In this document: positions 1-8,031 of the stretch, piece after piece
Position numbering within the stretch: the first letter of the stretch is position 1
How the letters are laid out: each line of letters starts with the position of its first letter
Assembly: GCA_019454225.1 (NCBI GenBank)
Contig: CP075370.1
Coordinates: 734,001-798,000, forward strand
Length of the DNA: 64,000 nucleotides
Origin: Paracoccaceae bacterium
Lineage (GTDB): Bacteria; Pseudomonadota; Alphaproteobacteria; Rhodobacterales; Rhodobacteraceae
Direction: 5' to 3'
The notes under the pieces: generated by a model
Databases searched by the model: none
What the model was told of the DNA's origin: nothing
Seen by the model: only the letters and a program-made list of their open reading frames with translations
Made by a program: the position numbers and the translations under genes

Positions 1-602
1 AGGACGATGGGCAGGTCGGCGTTCGGCGTCTTGAGGATCGCCTTCACCTCGTAGGGTCCGACCTTTTCCCAGCGTTCGATGTCGGCCACCAGCGACTTGG
101 CCCGCGACGCGGTGCCCTCGCCAAGGTGCCGGTTCATCGAATAGATCACATCGTCGGCCGTCAGGGTCTTGCCGTCGTGGAACTCGACCCCCTGCTTCAG
201 CTTGAACGTCCATTCCGTCGCATCGGCGTTCGGGACGAATTCCTCCGCGATCTCGGGCGAGGCCGTCAGGTTGTCGGTCAGCCGGGTGAGCGACGAATAG
301 AACATCCGCATCCGGTGGAAATCGGTCGAGGACGACACGAGCAGCGGATCGAGCGAGTCGTCGGGGCCATGCACAACCTCGCCAAAGGTAAGCTTGCCGC
401 CGCGCTTTGGCGTCTGGGCATGGGCCATCGACGCTCCGGCAAAGATCGACCCGGCGAAGGCGGCGGAGGCGCCCGCGCCCATCATCCAGCCCAGCACGTC
501 GCGGCGACTTGCACCCCGCCGCAGCATCGTCAGGAGTGCCTGGCGGTCGGACGGGCGAAGGTCTGCGAACGGTGAGGACGTTCCATCATGCTTGTCGGCC
601 AT
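1..602 (-). CDS. Peptide/nickel-type ABC transporter substrate-binding protein (SBP family 5), N-terminal part
   Basis: Reading the minus strand from ATG at 602 gives 200 complete codons that run off the left edge. A ribosome site AGGAG lies seven bases before the ATG. Residues 32-38 (SRRDVLG) followed by a hydrophobic stretch and AHA at 60-62 look like a twin-arginine signal peptide. The mature part begins with PKRGGKLTFGE and contains DSLDPLL and EWTFKLKQGVEFHDGK, typical of DppA/OppA proteins, which capture peptides or other small amides in the periplasm. The fused ATPase at 3027-4745 could power it; the permeases are presumably beyond base 1. The substrate cannot be read from this part, but the neighbouring amidohydrolase and allantoinase suggest a ureide-like compound (inference). 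Confidence 0.88.
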   Translation of the reverse strand, partial: MADKHDGTSSPFADLRPSDRQALLTMLRRGASRRDVLGWMMGAGASAAFAGSIFAGASMAHAQTPKRGGKLTFGEVVHGPDDSLDPLLVSSSTDFHRMRMFYSSLTRLTDNLTASPEIAEEFVPNADATEWTFKLKQGVEFHDGKTLTADDVIYSMNRHLGEGTASRAKSLVADIERWEKVGPYEVKAILKTPNADLPIV

Positions 603-679
603 GTGCGCTCCTTGAAAAAGAAGGTGGGACTGATCGAGACTACGGATCGTCCGTCCTTTGCGTCAAGGCAGCCATCCAT

Positions 680-720
680 AAATAAAATGGGGTCTTAGCC
701 AGTAGAACTGACACCCCATA
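680..720 (-). terminator. Probable intrinsic terminator downstream of the amidohydrolase
   Basis: On the minus strand, arms ATGGGGT (719-713) and ACCCCAT (693-687) enclose an inner CAGT/ACTG pair and are followed by TTTATTT. This is the form of a rho-independent terminator for the gene ending at 727. It would separate that gene from the substrate-binding protein gene that starts at 602. The inner loop is imperfect, so it may be partial. Confidence 0.6.
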
Positions 721-726
721 GGCGAT

Positions 727-2019
727 CTAGACCGCAGCCTTGCCATCCCCTGCCGCATCTGACGGCAACTCGCACGCCGTTTCGGCAAGTCGCGCAAGCA
801 GACGGACGGCAAGGTCCAGATCGGCCTCGTCCATCGCTTCGTCGGGGTTGTGGCTGCCGTTGGCATTGCGCACAAAGATCATGGCCGAGGGGATGCCCGC
901 CCCCGCCAGCGCGGCGGTGTCATGACCCGCGCCGCTTGGCATCCGCAGGTGCGGCAGTTGCAGGTGGGTCGCGACATCGGCCATCCGACCGACAAGGGCC
1001 GGGTCGCAGGCCGCAGCATCCCAGTCGAAGCGGGGGCCAAGGTCGATCGCCACTTCCTGCGCCCGCGCCACCTCATCCGCAATGCGGCGCAGGGCTTGCG
1101 CGGCCCGGTCCAGGGTCGCCTGCGTGCCGGCGCGGATGTCCAGGGCGAAGGACATGTCTCCGGCAACCCGGCTGCCACCATGCAGGGCGGGGTCCGTCGC
1201 AAGACAGCCGAATGTGACCGTCAGCGCCTCGCCCGCCGCTTCGCGTTCGGCCCACCAGCCTTGCAGCCGCATGATCAGATCGGCGGCCGCTAGTGCCGCG
1301 TCGCGCCGATAGCCATAGGGCGTCGCCCCCGAGTGCGCCCAGTCACCCGTGATGCGGGCCGTCATGTGGCGGAAGCCGCCGTTGATCGCCGTCACCAGCC
1401 CCAGCGGCAGGCCGCGGCCCACCAGCACCGGCCCCTGTTCGATATGCACCTCGACAAATGCCGCCACGCGGTCCGGGGTGATCCGCGCCTCGCCCCGGGC
1501 CACCGCGTCGGGGTCGAAGCCGGCCGCCGCCATGTGATCGGCCAGCGTCCGCCCGGTATCTGACCGCCGCGCCTGAAGCGCGCCCGGCGGCAGCAGGCCA
1601 AGGGCGGCCAGGCTGCCGGGATAGGACAGCGGGAACCAGGCCGCTTCCTCGGCGCGAAAGGCCACGACCGTCAGGTCCTGCGGCGGGGTGATGCCCCTTT
1701 CGCGCAGGTCGGCCATGGCGGCCAGTCCTGCCACCACGCCCGCCGCGCCGTCGAAGTTGCCTCCATGGGGCACGGAATCGAGATGCGACCCCGTCAGGAA
1801 CGCCGGGCGCATCCGATCGGCCCCGGGCAGGGTCATGTACAGGTTGCCCGCAGCATCGGTCGCGACCTCGGCCTCGAGCGCCCTTGCTTCGGCTTCGGCA
1901 ATCGCATGGGCGATGGCCTCGCCCGCCCCATAGGCATCGCGGGTGACCCCGGGGTGATCCGCGCTTGCCTGCAATAGCGCCGCCAGCATCCGCCGCACCA
2001 GCCGCTCTGCCTGTGTCAT
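727..2019 (-). CDS. Zn-dependent M20-family amidohydrolase (allantoate amidohydrolase / N-carbamoyl-L-amino acid hydrolase type)
   Basis: 430 residues. These enzymes hydrolyse the carbamoyl or ureido C-N bond of allantoate, ureidoglycolate or N-carbamoyl amino acids in the cytoplasm with two metal ions. The metal motifs are visible: H79-x-D81 (GSHLDSVPHGGNFDG, with D90), the Glu pair at 124-125 (FRAEEAAWF), H192 (VEVHIEQGPVL) and a C-terminal SGAGHDTAAL. The frame is open upstream to 2643, but that part is antisense to the PuuE gene, so ATG 2019 (MTQAERLV) is chosen; it also gives normal family length. It diverges from puuE with 87 bases between. Allantoate is the likeliest substrate given PuuE, but a beta-ureido acid cannot be excluded. 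Confidence 0.85.
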   Translation of the reverse strand: MTQAERLVRRMLAALLQASADHPGVTRDAYGAGEAIAHAIAEAEARALEAEVATDAAGNLYMTLPGADRMRPAFLTGSHLDSVPHGGNFDGAAGVVAGLAAMADLRERGITPPQDLTVVAFRAEEAAWFPLSYPGSLAALGLLPPGALQARRSDTGRTLADHMAAAGFDPDAVARGEARITPDRVAAFVEVHIEQGPVLVGRGLPLGLVTAINGGFRHMTARITGDWAHSGATPYGYRRDAALAAADLIMRLQGWWAEREAAGEALTVTFGCLATDPALHGGSRVAGDMSFALDIRAGTQATLDRAAQALRRIADEVARAQEVAIDLGPRFDWDAAACDPALVGRMADVATHLQLPHLRMPSGAGHDTAALAGAGIPSAMIFVRNANGSHNPDEAMDEADLDLAVRLLARLAETACELPSDAAGDGKAAV

Positions 2020-2106
2020 GATCGCCCCGCCAGACAGGTGTTGACGCGACGCCCCGCCCTGCGCAGGGTCACGCCAGTTCCAGCAGGCTTGCACCCGAGG
2101 GCGCCC

Positions 2107-3030
2107 ATGGTCAACGCCATCCCGACCCGTGACCTGATCGGCTATGCCGGTGAACCCCCGCGCGTGGCGTGGCCGGGCGACGCGCGCGTCGCCGTCAACT
2201 TCGTGATCAACTACGAGGAGGGGGGCGAGCTGAACGTGTTGGAGGGCGACGACCGCTCGGAGGCGCGCATTTCGGATGTGGCTGTCGAGGCGCGGATGGG
2301 CGCGCGCGACCTGAACATCGAATCCAGCTACGAATATGGCGCGCGGGTGGGCTACTGGCGGCTGCTCAGAACCTTCACGGACCGGGGCTTGACGGCGACG
2401 GTCAACCTTGTCGGCCGTGCAGCCGAGATGAACCCCATCGCCCTGCGCGCGATGGTGGCGGCGGGCATGGATATCCAGCTGCACGGCTGGCGGTGGCTGG
2501 ATTTCTCTCAGGTCCGGGTTGAGGATGAACGCGCCATGATCGCCCGTGCCGTGCGGCAGGTCGAGGACCTGACCGGGCAGGCGCCCATCGGGTACTACGC
2601 CGGGATGCCGTCGATGCATACGCGGCGGCTGGTCGTGGAACATGGCGGGTTCCTGTATGACAGCGACGTCTACAACGACGACCTGCCCTATTGGTCACCC
2701 GACCATCCCGGACATCTGCTGGTGCCCTATTCGCTGGACACCAACGACAGCCGGTTCTCGCGGTCGAATGGCGGGTATCAGGTGGCCGAGGAGTTCGCGA
2801 CCTATCTGCGCGACACCTTCGACTGCCTGCACGCCGAGGGCGCCACCCGTCCGCAGATGATGACCGTGGGGCTGCATGCCCGGCTGATCGGACGACCCGG
2901 GCGGATCGCGGCGCTGCATCGGTTCCTCGATCACATCGCCGCCCGGGGCGGAGCCTGGGTCTGTCGCCGGGGTGATCTGGCGCGGCACTGGGCCGCGGCG
3001 TATCCCGACCCGCGGGTCGGGGGCGGTTAG
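2107..3030 (+). CDS. puuE: PuuE-type allantoinase (polysaccharide deacetylase superfamily)
   Basis: 307 residues from ATG 2107; this Met directly precedes the conserved family start (PTRDLIGYAGEPP). The sequence has family hallmarks in order: VAVNFVINYEEGGE near 30-43, LEGDDRSE, ESSYEYGARVGYWRLL near 75-90 and QLHGWRWLDF. PuuE opens the hydantoin ring of allantoin without needing the zinc site of classical allantoinases. It is divergent from an allantoate-amidohydrolase-type gene, the next step of allantoin breakdown. No uricase or ureidoglycolate enzyme is visible, so the substrate may be imported. Its stop codon overlaps the convergent ATPase gene by four bases. A related cyclic-amide hydrolase is the alternative. 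Confidence 0.82.
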   Translation: MVNAIPTRDLIGYAGEPPRVAWPGDARVAVNFVINYEEGGELNVLEGDDRSEARISDVAVEARMGARDLNIESSYEYGARVGYWRLLRTFTDRGLTATVNLVGRAAEMNPIALRAMVAAGMDIQLHGWRWLDFSQVRVEDERAMIARAVRQVEDLTGQAPIGYYAGMPSMHTRRLVVEHGGFLYDSDVYNDDLPYWSPDHPGHLLVPYSLDTNDSRFSRSNGGYQVAEEFATYLRDTFDCLHAEGATRPQMMTVGLHARLIGRPGRIAALHRFLDHIAARGGAWVCRRGDLARHWAAAYPDPRVGGG

Positions 3031-4745
3031 CGCATCCGCGCCGTCGCCGCCTCTCCCAGCCCGTCGGCCCCGCGTGCGGCCAGCACATGCGCAAGCCAGT
3101 CGGGGTCCATCTCGGGGACCGAAGACAGCAGAAGTTCGGTGTAGGGGTGATGCGGGGGCGCGAAGATCTCGGCCTTTGGCCCGGCCTCGACCACGCGGCC
3201 CGATTGCATCACCACCACTTCGTCGGCGATCGCGCGCACCGTCGCGATGTCATGCGTGATGAACATCAGCGCAAGGTCCAGTTCACGCTGCAGCCGATCC
3301 AGCAGGCGCAGGATGCCTTCGGCCACCAGCTGGTCCAGCGCGCTCGTTACCTCGTCGCAGATGATGAAGCGGGGTTCGGCACCGAGGGCGCGCGCGATGC
3401 CGATGCGCTGTTTCTGGCCCCCCGACAGTTCGCCCGGCAGGCGGTCGCGGAAATCGGCGGGCTCCATCTCGATCTGGCGCAACAGGTCGTCCACGCGCCG
3501 CCGCCGCGCCTCGCCCCGCAGGCCAAGGTAGAACTCCACCGGCCGCCCGATGATCTCGGCAACGGTCTGGCGCGGATTCAGCGCGGTATCGGCCATCTGA
3601 TAGATCATCTGGATCTGGCGCAGCTGGTCCCGCGACCGCTGGCGGAAACCGGCGGGCAAGGGCCTGCCGTCAAACATGACGCGGCCGGACACCGGCGGCA
3701 GAAGCCCCGTGATGACCCGCGCGGCGGTGGATTTGCCCGATCCGGATTCACCCACCACCGCCACGGTTTGCCCGGCATGCACGGCGAAGGATACATCCTG
3801 CAGCACCTTGGTCGTGCCGTAGGCTGCCGTCACATCCTCGAGCGCCACCACCGGCACGACCCCGGCCAGCGGGCGCGCCCGCAGCGGGCGGGCGAAATGG
3901 CGGACCGCCCAGAGACTGCGGGTATAATCCTCGCGCGGGGCGGAAAGCATGTCGCGGGTACCGGCCTCTTCCACCTCGGACCCGCGCAGCATCACCTTGA
4001 TGCGGTCGGCCATCTGCGCCACCACGGCGAGGTCATGGCTGATGTAGATCGCGGCAGTACCGAACTGCCGCACCACGTCGCGGATCGCGGCAAGCACCTC
4101 GATCTGCGTGGTCACGTCCAGTGCGGTGGTCGGTTCGTCAAAGATGATCAGATCGGGGCGGCAAGACATCGCCATGGCCGTCATGCAGCGTTGAAGCTGG
4201 CCACCTGACACCTGGTGCGGATAGCGAAAGCCGATCTCCTCGGGGTTGGGCAGGCGCAGGCGGCGATAGAGTTCGATCGCGTCCTCGCTGCTGTCACGGG
4301 TCGAGCGCACGCCATGCAGCACGGGCGCCTCGACATGCTGGTCGATCAGGCGATGCGCCGGGTTGAAGGCAGCGGCCGCCGATTGCGCGACATAGGCGAT
4401 GCGCGCACCCCGCAGCCCGCGGCGCGTCGGCTCGGACGCGGTGACAAGGTCGATGCCATCGAAAAGGATCTGCCCGCCGGTGATGCGGCATCCGTCGCGG
4501 ACATGTCCCATGGCGGCGAGGCCGAGGGTGGATTTGCCTGCGCCGGATTCGCCGATCAGCCCAAGGATCTCGCCCCGGTGCAGGGTCAGGTCGATGCCGC
4601 GCACGATTTCCGACCAATCGCCGTCGGACTGCCCTTCGATCGTCAGTCCGCGGATTTCCAGCAGTGGCAGGCCCGGCAGGGAAGTGTCGGACAATGTGAC
4701 GCCTTTCAGGACTGCGTTGAACTGACCGAGTGTTTTCAGCTTCAT
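3027..4745 (-). CDS. Fused double ATP-binding protein of a peptide-type ABC importer (DppD-DppF fusion)
   Basis: 572 residues holding two complete nucleotide-binding domains. The first has Walker A GESGAGKST at 65-73, signature VSGGQLQR and Walker B LIIFDEPTTALD; the second has Walker A GESGSGKST, signature LSGGQKQR and Walker B FIICDEVTSALD. Two different ATPases normally pair under a Dpp/Opp importer; here one chain carries both, as often seen in alphaproteobacteria. It is probably the energy module for the binding protein at 1-602, although puuE on the other strand lies between. The start at 4745 has a weak ribosome site; a TTG at about residue 18, preceded by AAAGG, is possible. Confidence 0.9.
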   Translation of the reverse strand: MKLKTLGQFNAVLKGVTLSDTSLPGLPLLEIRGLTIEGQSDGDWSEIVRGIDLTLHRGEILGLIGESGAGKSTLGLAAMGHVRDGCRITGGQILFDGIDLVTASEPTRRGLRGARIAYVAQSAAAAFNPAHRLIDQHVEAPVLHGVRSTRDSSEDAIELYRRLRLPNPEEIGFRYPHQVSGGQLQRCMTAMAMSCRPDLIIFDEPTTALDVTTQIEVLAAIRDVVRQFGTAAIYISHDLAVVAQMADRIKVMLRGSEVEEAGTRDMLSAPREDYTRSLWAVRHFARPLRARPLAGVVPVVALEDVTAAYGTTKVLQDVSFAVHAGQTVAVVGESGSGKSTAARVITGLLPPVSGRVMFDGRPLPAGFRQRSRDQLRQIQMIYQMADTALNPRQTVAEIIGRPVEFYLGLRGEARRRRVDDLLRQIEMEPADFRDRLPGELSGGQKQRIGIARALGAEPRFIICDEVTSALDQLVAEGILRLLDRLQRELDLALMFITHDIATVRAIADEVVVMQSGRVVEAGPKAEIFAPPHHPYTELLLSSVPEMDPDWLAHVLAARGADGLGEAATARMR

Positions 4746-5236
4746 GCGTGAGGGTCAAGCGCTCCGGCTGCCGGATTTCGACCGGGGCGAGGCAACTGCC
4801 CAACCGGCGGGCATCTTTCCGATCGTGCACCGTTGCGCCGACATGACCGCCGCCTGTTCGGGTATCTGTCTGTGGCCGGATGCCGGGTCCATCGCGTTTG
4901 TCATGAGGTCCGAGGCATCTGACCCCCTTAGCTGGCCGGACCTGCCAGGCCCGGCCAGCGCGCTGACCATCGGCCTGCTGCGCCGGTTCGACTGTCAGCT
5001 TGCCGAGGTCCGGGTGCGTGTCGCCGTCCTGAAGGGCCTCGCGGCGCTCGGGACATGAACCCGATTTCGCGATGCTGTTTCCCTGATATCAGCCGGTGGA
5101 CCGGCGCCGGCCCGGGGCCAGACGTGCAGGGTCGCGCCCGTCGCCGCAGTCCCCGTCTCCGCGGTCAAGGATACGCATCGGGGAGACGCCCGGCGGTCGC
5201 ACGCCCCGCATTCGGGAACAATAAATAGTAAATCCT

Positions 5237-5272
5237 GAACAAACAAGAAGACATTTTTCCTATCCTTTGTTC
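5237..5272. promoter_or_regulatory. AT-rich operator-like element, copy A
   Basis: Bases 5237-5260 match 18789-18812 at 21 of 24 positions, including an unbroken AAACAAGAAGACA (5241-5253). Here the element also sits inside an inverted repeat: GAACAAA at 5237-5243 and TTTGTTC at 5266-5272. The other copy lies between a LysR regulator gene and its divergent target, so binding by that LysR protein is the simplest inference. It is about 350 bases upstream of the permease gene at 5618. Confidence 0.55.
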
Positions 5273-5497
5273 GGCGTTACCGTCACTTCTGCCGGAATAT
5301 GGATGGTCACGGAATGCCAGTGGATATCGGACGGGTTTGCCGCGTGTGCCACACAGAATGACGCGCGCGACCGGGCAAACAGTGCGGCTCTGCACTGCCC
5401 GCATGGACGACGGGTCCGTGCGGCATGGATCAGCAAGGGATTTCGGGTTCGAAGAAGCGCAAGGACAACGCCGCTGCCTTCGTAGGGGAGATGGCAA

Positions 5498-5522
5498 TTG
5501 ACATACTGGCATACCGATGATC
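5498..5522 (+). promoter_or_regulatory. Shared promoter/operator module, copy 1 (upstream of the importer operon)
   Basis: The 17 bases TTGACATACTGGCATAC (5498-5514) recur exactly at 22887-22903, and TGATC follows three bases later in both. TTGACA is a good -35 hexamer; 17 bases on is a weak -10-like hexamer (TCTACT). The direct repeat CATAC-TGG-CATAC looks like a regulator site. It lies about 95 bases before the permease start. A GntR/FCD regulator encoded at 23683 is the likely binder (inference). Confidence 0.6.
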
Positions 5523-5617
5523 TACTCGACGCGTGAAGGGTGCAGTATGCGCCGGGCCCCTGCCAGCAGGGAGGCCCGTTTGGCCGAATACGCCAGTGGC
5601 GCATGGGGGAATGCCTG

Positions 5618-6448
5618 ATGACCATCAAACAGTTCCGCATTCTTGGGCGACATCTGCTTGTCTATGGTGTGGCCTTCGTCATCCTGCTGCCGTTCCTGTG
5701 GATCGTGCTGTCGGCATTCAAATCGGAGGCCGAGCTTCTGCGGTATCCGCCGACATTGCTGCCGCAGACTTGGACGACCGCGAACTTCACGCAGTTCTTC
5801 GGGGCGACACAGTTCCATATCGCCATGTTCAACTCGGGCATGATCGCCGCTGCGACCACGCTGCTGGCAATGGCGGTGGCGGCCCCGGCGGCCTATGTGC
5901 TCGCGCGCTACAAGTCGCCGCTGTTCGAGGGGATCGCGCGGGCCTTCATCTACATCTACATGATCCCGCCGATCCTGCTTGTGCTGCCGATGTACAAGAT
6001 CTTCTTCAACCTCGGCCTTGCCAACAACCTTTGGGGACTGGCGCCGATCTATACCGCGCTGGTGCTGCCGCTGATCCTGTGGACGCTGCGCTCGTTCTTC
6101 GCGGGGATCCCGATCGAGCTGGAAGAGGCGGCTATGATCGACGGCGCGACCAGGTTCCAGGCATTCTGGAAGGTCGTTCTGCCGCAGGCCGTGCCCGGCA
6201 TGATCGCGACGGGGATCGTCGCCATCAACATCGGCTGGAGCGAGTACCTGTTCGCGGCCACCCTGTTGACCAGCCCTGACAACATGACGATCAGCCCGCG
6301 GCTGGAAAGCTTCATGGGGCGCGGCCTGTACAACTGGGGCTGGCTCATGGCCGGTGCGCTGGCGGTGACCGGCCCCCTGATCATTCTCTCGGGCTTCATG
6401 CAGAAGCACCTTGTCGCCGGATGGGGGGCCGGAGCCCTGAAGGGATAA
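5618..6448 (+). CDS. Carbohydrate ABC importer permease, MalG-like (CUT1 family)
   Basis: 276 residues, inner membrane, six predicted hydrophobic segments. The EAA loop that docks on the ATPase is visible as IPIELEEAAMIDGATRFQAF, and the C-terminal part has the MalG-type form (SPDNMTISPRLESF). The frame extends upstream to 5540, but ATG 5618 is preferred because GGGGA precedes it at 5606-5610 and MTIKQ starts normally. It is the first gene of an operon that also holds the binding protein, second permease and ATPase. The order permease, binding protein, permease is unusual for CUT1 systems, where the binding protein normally comes first. Confidence 0.9.
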   Translation: MTIKQFRILGRHLLVYGVAFVILLPFLWIVLSAFKSEAELLRYPPTLLPQTWTTANFTQFFGATQFHIAMFNSGMIAAATTLLAMAVAAPAAYVLARYKSPLFEGIARAFIYIYMIPPILLVLPMYKIFFNLGLANNLWGLAPIYTALVLPLILWTLRSFFAGIPIELEEAAMIDGATRFQAFWKVVLPQAVPGMIATGIVAINIGWSEYLFAATLLTSPDNMTISPRLESFMGRGLYNWGWLMAGALAVTGPLIILSGFMQKHLVAGWGAGALKG

Positions 6449-6512
6449 CGCGCAGCCGGTGCCGTGCCTATTGTGCCGGATCGAACGAAGAACAAACTAG
6501 GGAGGAAGACGT

Positions 6513-7922
6513 ATGCCTAAGAGATCAAAGGGTTATGCCTTGGGTTCGGTATCGGCCCTGACGCTTGCCCTGTCGATGGTTCTTGCCGGAGGCGCCGATG
6601 CGCAGGGCCGCAAGATCGTGCCGTTCCTGACCGCAGAAAGTTCGCCCGAGGCCGTCGGCCAGATGCAGTCGCTGATCAAGCAGTTCGAGGAGGCCAACCC
6701 GGACATCGGGATCGAACTGCAGCTGACGTCGAACGACAACCGCGCCTCGCGGATCATCAACTCGGTGTCGGTGGGCGACGAGCTGGGGATCTTCGAGATC
6801 GAGCGCCGTCTGGTGCCGGACTTCACCCAGGCCGGGTATCTGCTGCAGCTTGACAGCATCGTCGAGAACGTGGGGATCGAGAACTTCATCCCCGGGTCGC
6901 TGCTGTACTGGCCCTGGGACGGGCATCTGTACCAGTTCACCTCGGACCTTTCGGCCGGAACCCTCTACTGGCGCAAGGACCTGTTCGAGGCGGCCGGTCT
7001 CGGCGAGCCCGACAGCTATGAGCGCCTGCTGGAGGCCTCGCAGAAGCTGGACGGACAGAACGGTGTTTCCGGCAACGCGTTCGAGTCCTCGAACCGCGGT
7101 GCGGTTCAGCGCTTCGTGACCTTCCTCTGGCAGAACTGCGGGGATTTCTACAATGCCGACGGCACGCTTGCCTTCGACCGTGCGGGCGCCAAGCAGGCGG
7201 CCGAGGACTATGCAGCGTTGAACGCCTTCGCGCCCAGCGGCAACCATTCGTGGGGCAGCCTCGACCCGATCAATTCCTATGTTGCGGGTCGGGTTGCGAT
7301 GGCGCTCTTCCCGGGGCGCCTGGGCTATCAGGTCGCGACAAATGCGCCCGATATCGCCAAGGTCACCGGCAACCGCGAGGCCCGCGTGGCGCGCGGCGGG
7401 CAGGGGCCGCGCGTGGTCTATGGCGCGGTCACGAGCTTTGCCATCGGGTCGACTGTCCGTCACCCCGAGGAAGCGAAGAAGTTCCTCGAATTCCTGTTCA
7501 CCGGCGACCGGCTGCTCGAATACTCGATGAGCGTTCCGGGCCACATCGCCCCGGCGATCAAGGACGTGCAGGCCAAGATGCTGGAGCAGGACAACCCCTA
7601 CATCAAGGAATACCGTCCCTGGGTCGAGACGATCCTGGAAGCGACCACCTACTTCAACGCCGAGGCGCAGAACATGGGGTCGATCAGGGAAGACTGTTCG
7701 TACCAGAAATCGCTGGTGCCGATGCCCTGGGCGTCGCGCGTGATGGTGGGCGAGCCCAAGGTGTCACGGATGCTGCAGGAGATCGCCCTGGAGAACGCGC
7801 CGGTGGAAGAAGCCTATGCCCGTGCCGTCGAGGCGCATCGCGTCGGCATGGAAGAGTGGAAGGCCGACAACACCTGGTTCACCCCGCCCGATCCGAACTG
7901 GCGCGCGCCCGGGATGGAATGA
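6513..7922 (+). CDS. Extracellular solute-binding protein of a CUT1-type ABC importer
   Basis: 469 residues with a Sec signal peptide (hydrophobic core at about 10-26, cut after ADA at 28-30). The mature protein has the fold signature of SBP family 1: EEANPDIGIELQLTS near 50, GELGI-like loops, LYWRKDLFEAAGL near 150-162 and a C-terminal MLQEIALENAPVEEAYARA helix. It binds the substrate in the periplasm and hands it to the permeases at 5618 and 8032. A strong ribosome site (GGAGGAA) lies six bases before ATG 6513. The ligand is unknown; the catabolic genes downstream favour a sugar, polyol or sugar acid. Confidence 0.9.
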   Translation: MPKRSKGYALGSVSALTLALSMVLAGGADAQGRKIVPFLTAESSPEAVGQMQSLIKQFEEANPDIGIELQLTSNDNRASRIINSVSVGDELGIFEIERRLVPDFTQAGYLLQLDSIVENVGIENFIPGSLLYWPWDGHLYQFTSDLSAGTLYWRKDLFEAAGLGEPDSYERLLEASQKLDGQNGVSGNAFESSNRGAVQRFVTFLWQNCGDFYNADGTLAFDRAGAKQAAEDYAALNAFAPSGNHSWGSLDPINSYVAGRVAMALFPGRLGYQVATNAPDIAKVTGNREARVARGGQGPRVVYGAVTSFAIGSTVRHPEEAKKFLEFLFTGDRLLEYSMSVPGHIAPAIKDVQAKMLEQDNPYIKEYRPWVETILEATTYFNAEAQNMGSIREDCSYQKSLVPMPWASRVMVGEPKVSRMLQEIALENAPVEEAYARAVEAHRVGMEEWKADNTWFTPPDPNWRAPGME

Positions 7923-7954
7923 TCCCCGAAGGGTGCTGACGCACCGACGACACG

Positions 7955-7980
7955 GCTGTCATCCCGCAAGGGGTGACAGC
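7955..7980 (+). other. Intercistronic stem-loop with GCAA tetraloop
   Basis: Arms GCTGTCATCCC (7955-7965) and GGGGTGACAGC (7970-7980) pair over 11 positions (one T-G) around GCAA, a stable GNRA loop. A smaller hairpin (GGTGC/GCACC, 7932-7945) precedes it. No T-run follows, so it is more likely an RNA stabiliser or partial attenuator that keeps binding-protein mRNA above permease mRNA, as in many ABC importer operons. Confidence 0.65.
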
Positions 7981-8031
7981 GGCCGCCGGAACTTCCGAAC
8001 TTGCCGGATCGAACCATAGGACACCAGGTTG

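Larger units (their letters stand above)
4746..5617. other. 872-base stretch without a convincing gene; carries two regulatory elements
   Basis: Short frames occur on both strands, the longest on the plus strand at 4744-5058 (104 codons; 71 from an internal ATG at 4843), but none resembles a family I know. The first half has the base composition of coding DNA. Around 5221-5272 the sequence becomes strikingly AT-rich (ATAAATAGTAAATCC and beyond), the AT-richest patch in this part of the window. Two elements repeated elsewhere in the catabolic cluster lie here (5237-5260 and 5498-5522). I read this as a long regulatory leader for the operon starting at 5618, possibly with the remains of a decayed gene at 4744-5058. 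Confidence 0.5.

Noticed and set aside
2020-2643. N-terminal extension of the amidohydrolase frame to 2643
   Set aside because: It lies antisense to puuE and resembles no domain; the family start is at 2019.
4995-5246. Minus-strand frame of 83 codons in the 4746-5617 gap
   Set aside because: No ribosome site, no recognisable domain, low-complexity C-terminus.
6474-8014. 13-base repeat TGCCGGATCGAAC before both the binding-protein and second permease genes (6474-6486, 8002-8014)
   Set aside because: Short, GC-rich and without symmetry; chance cannot be excluded.
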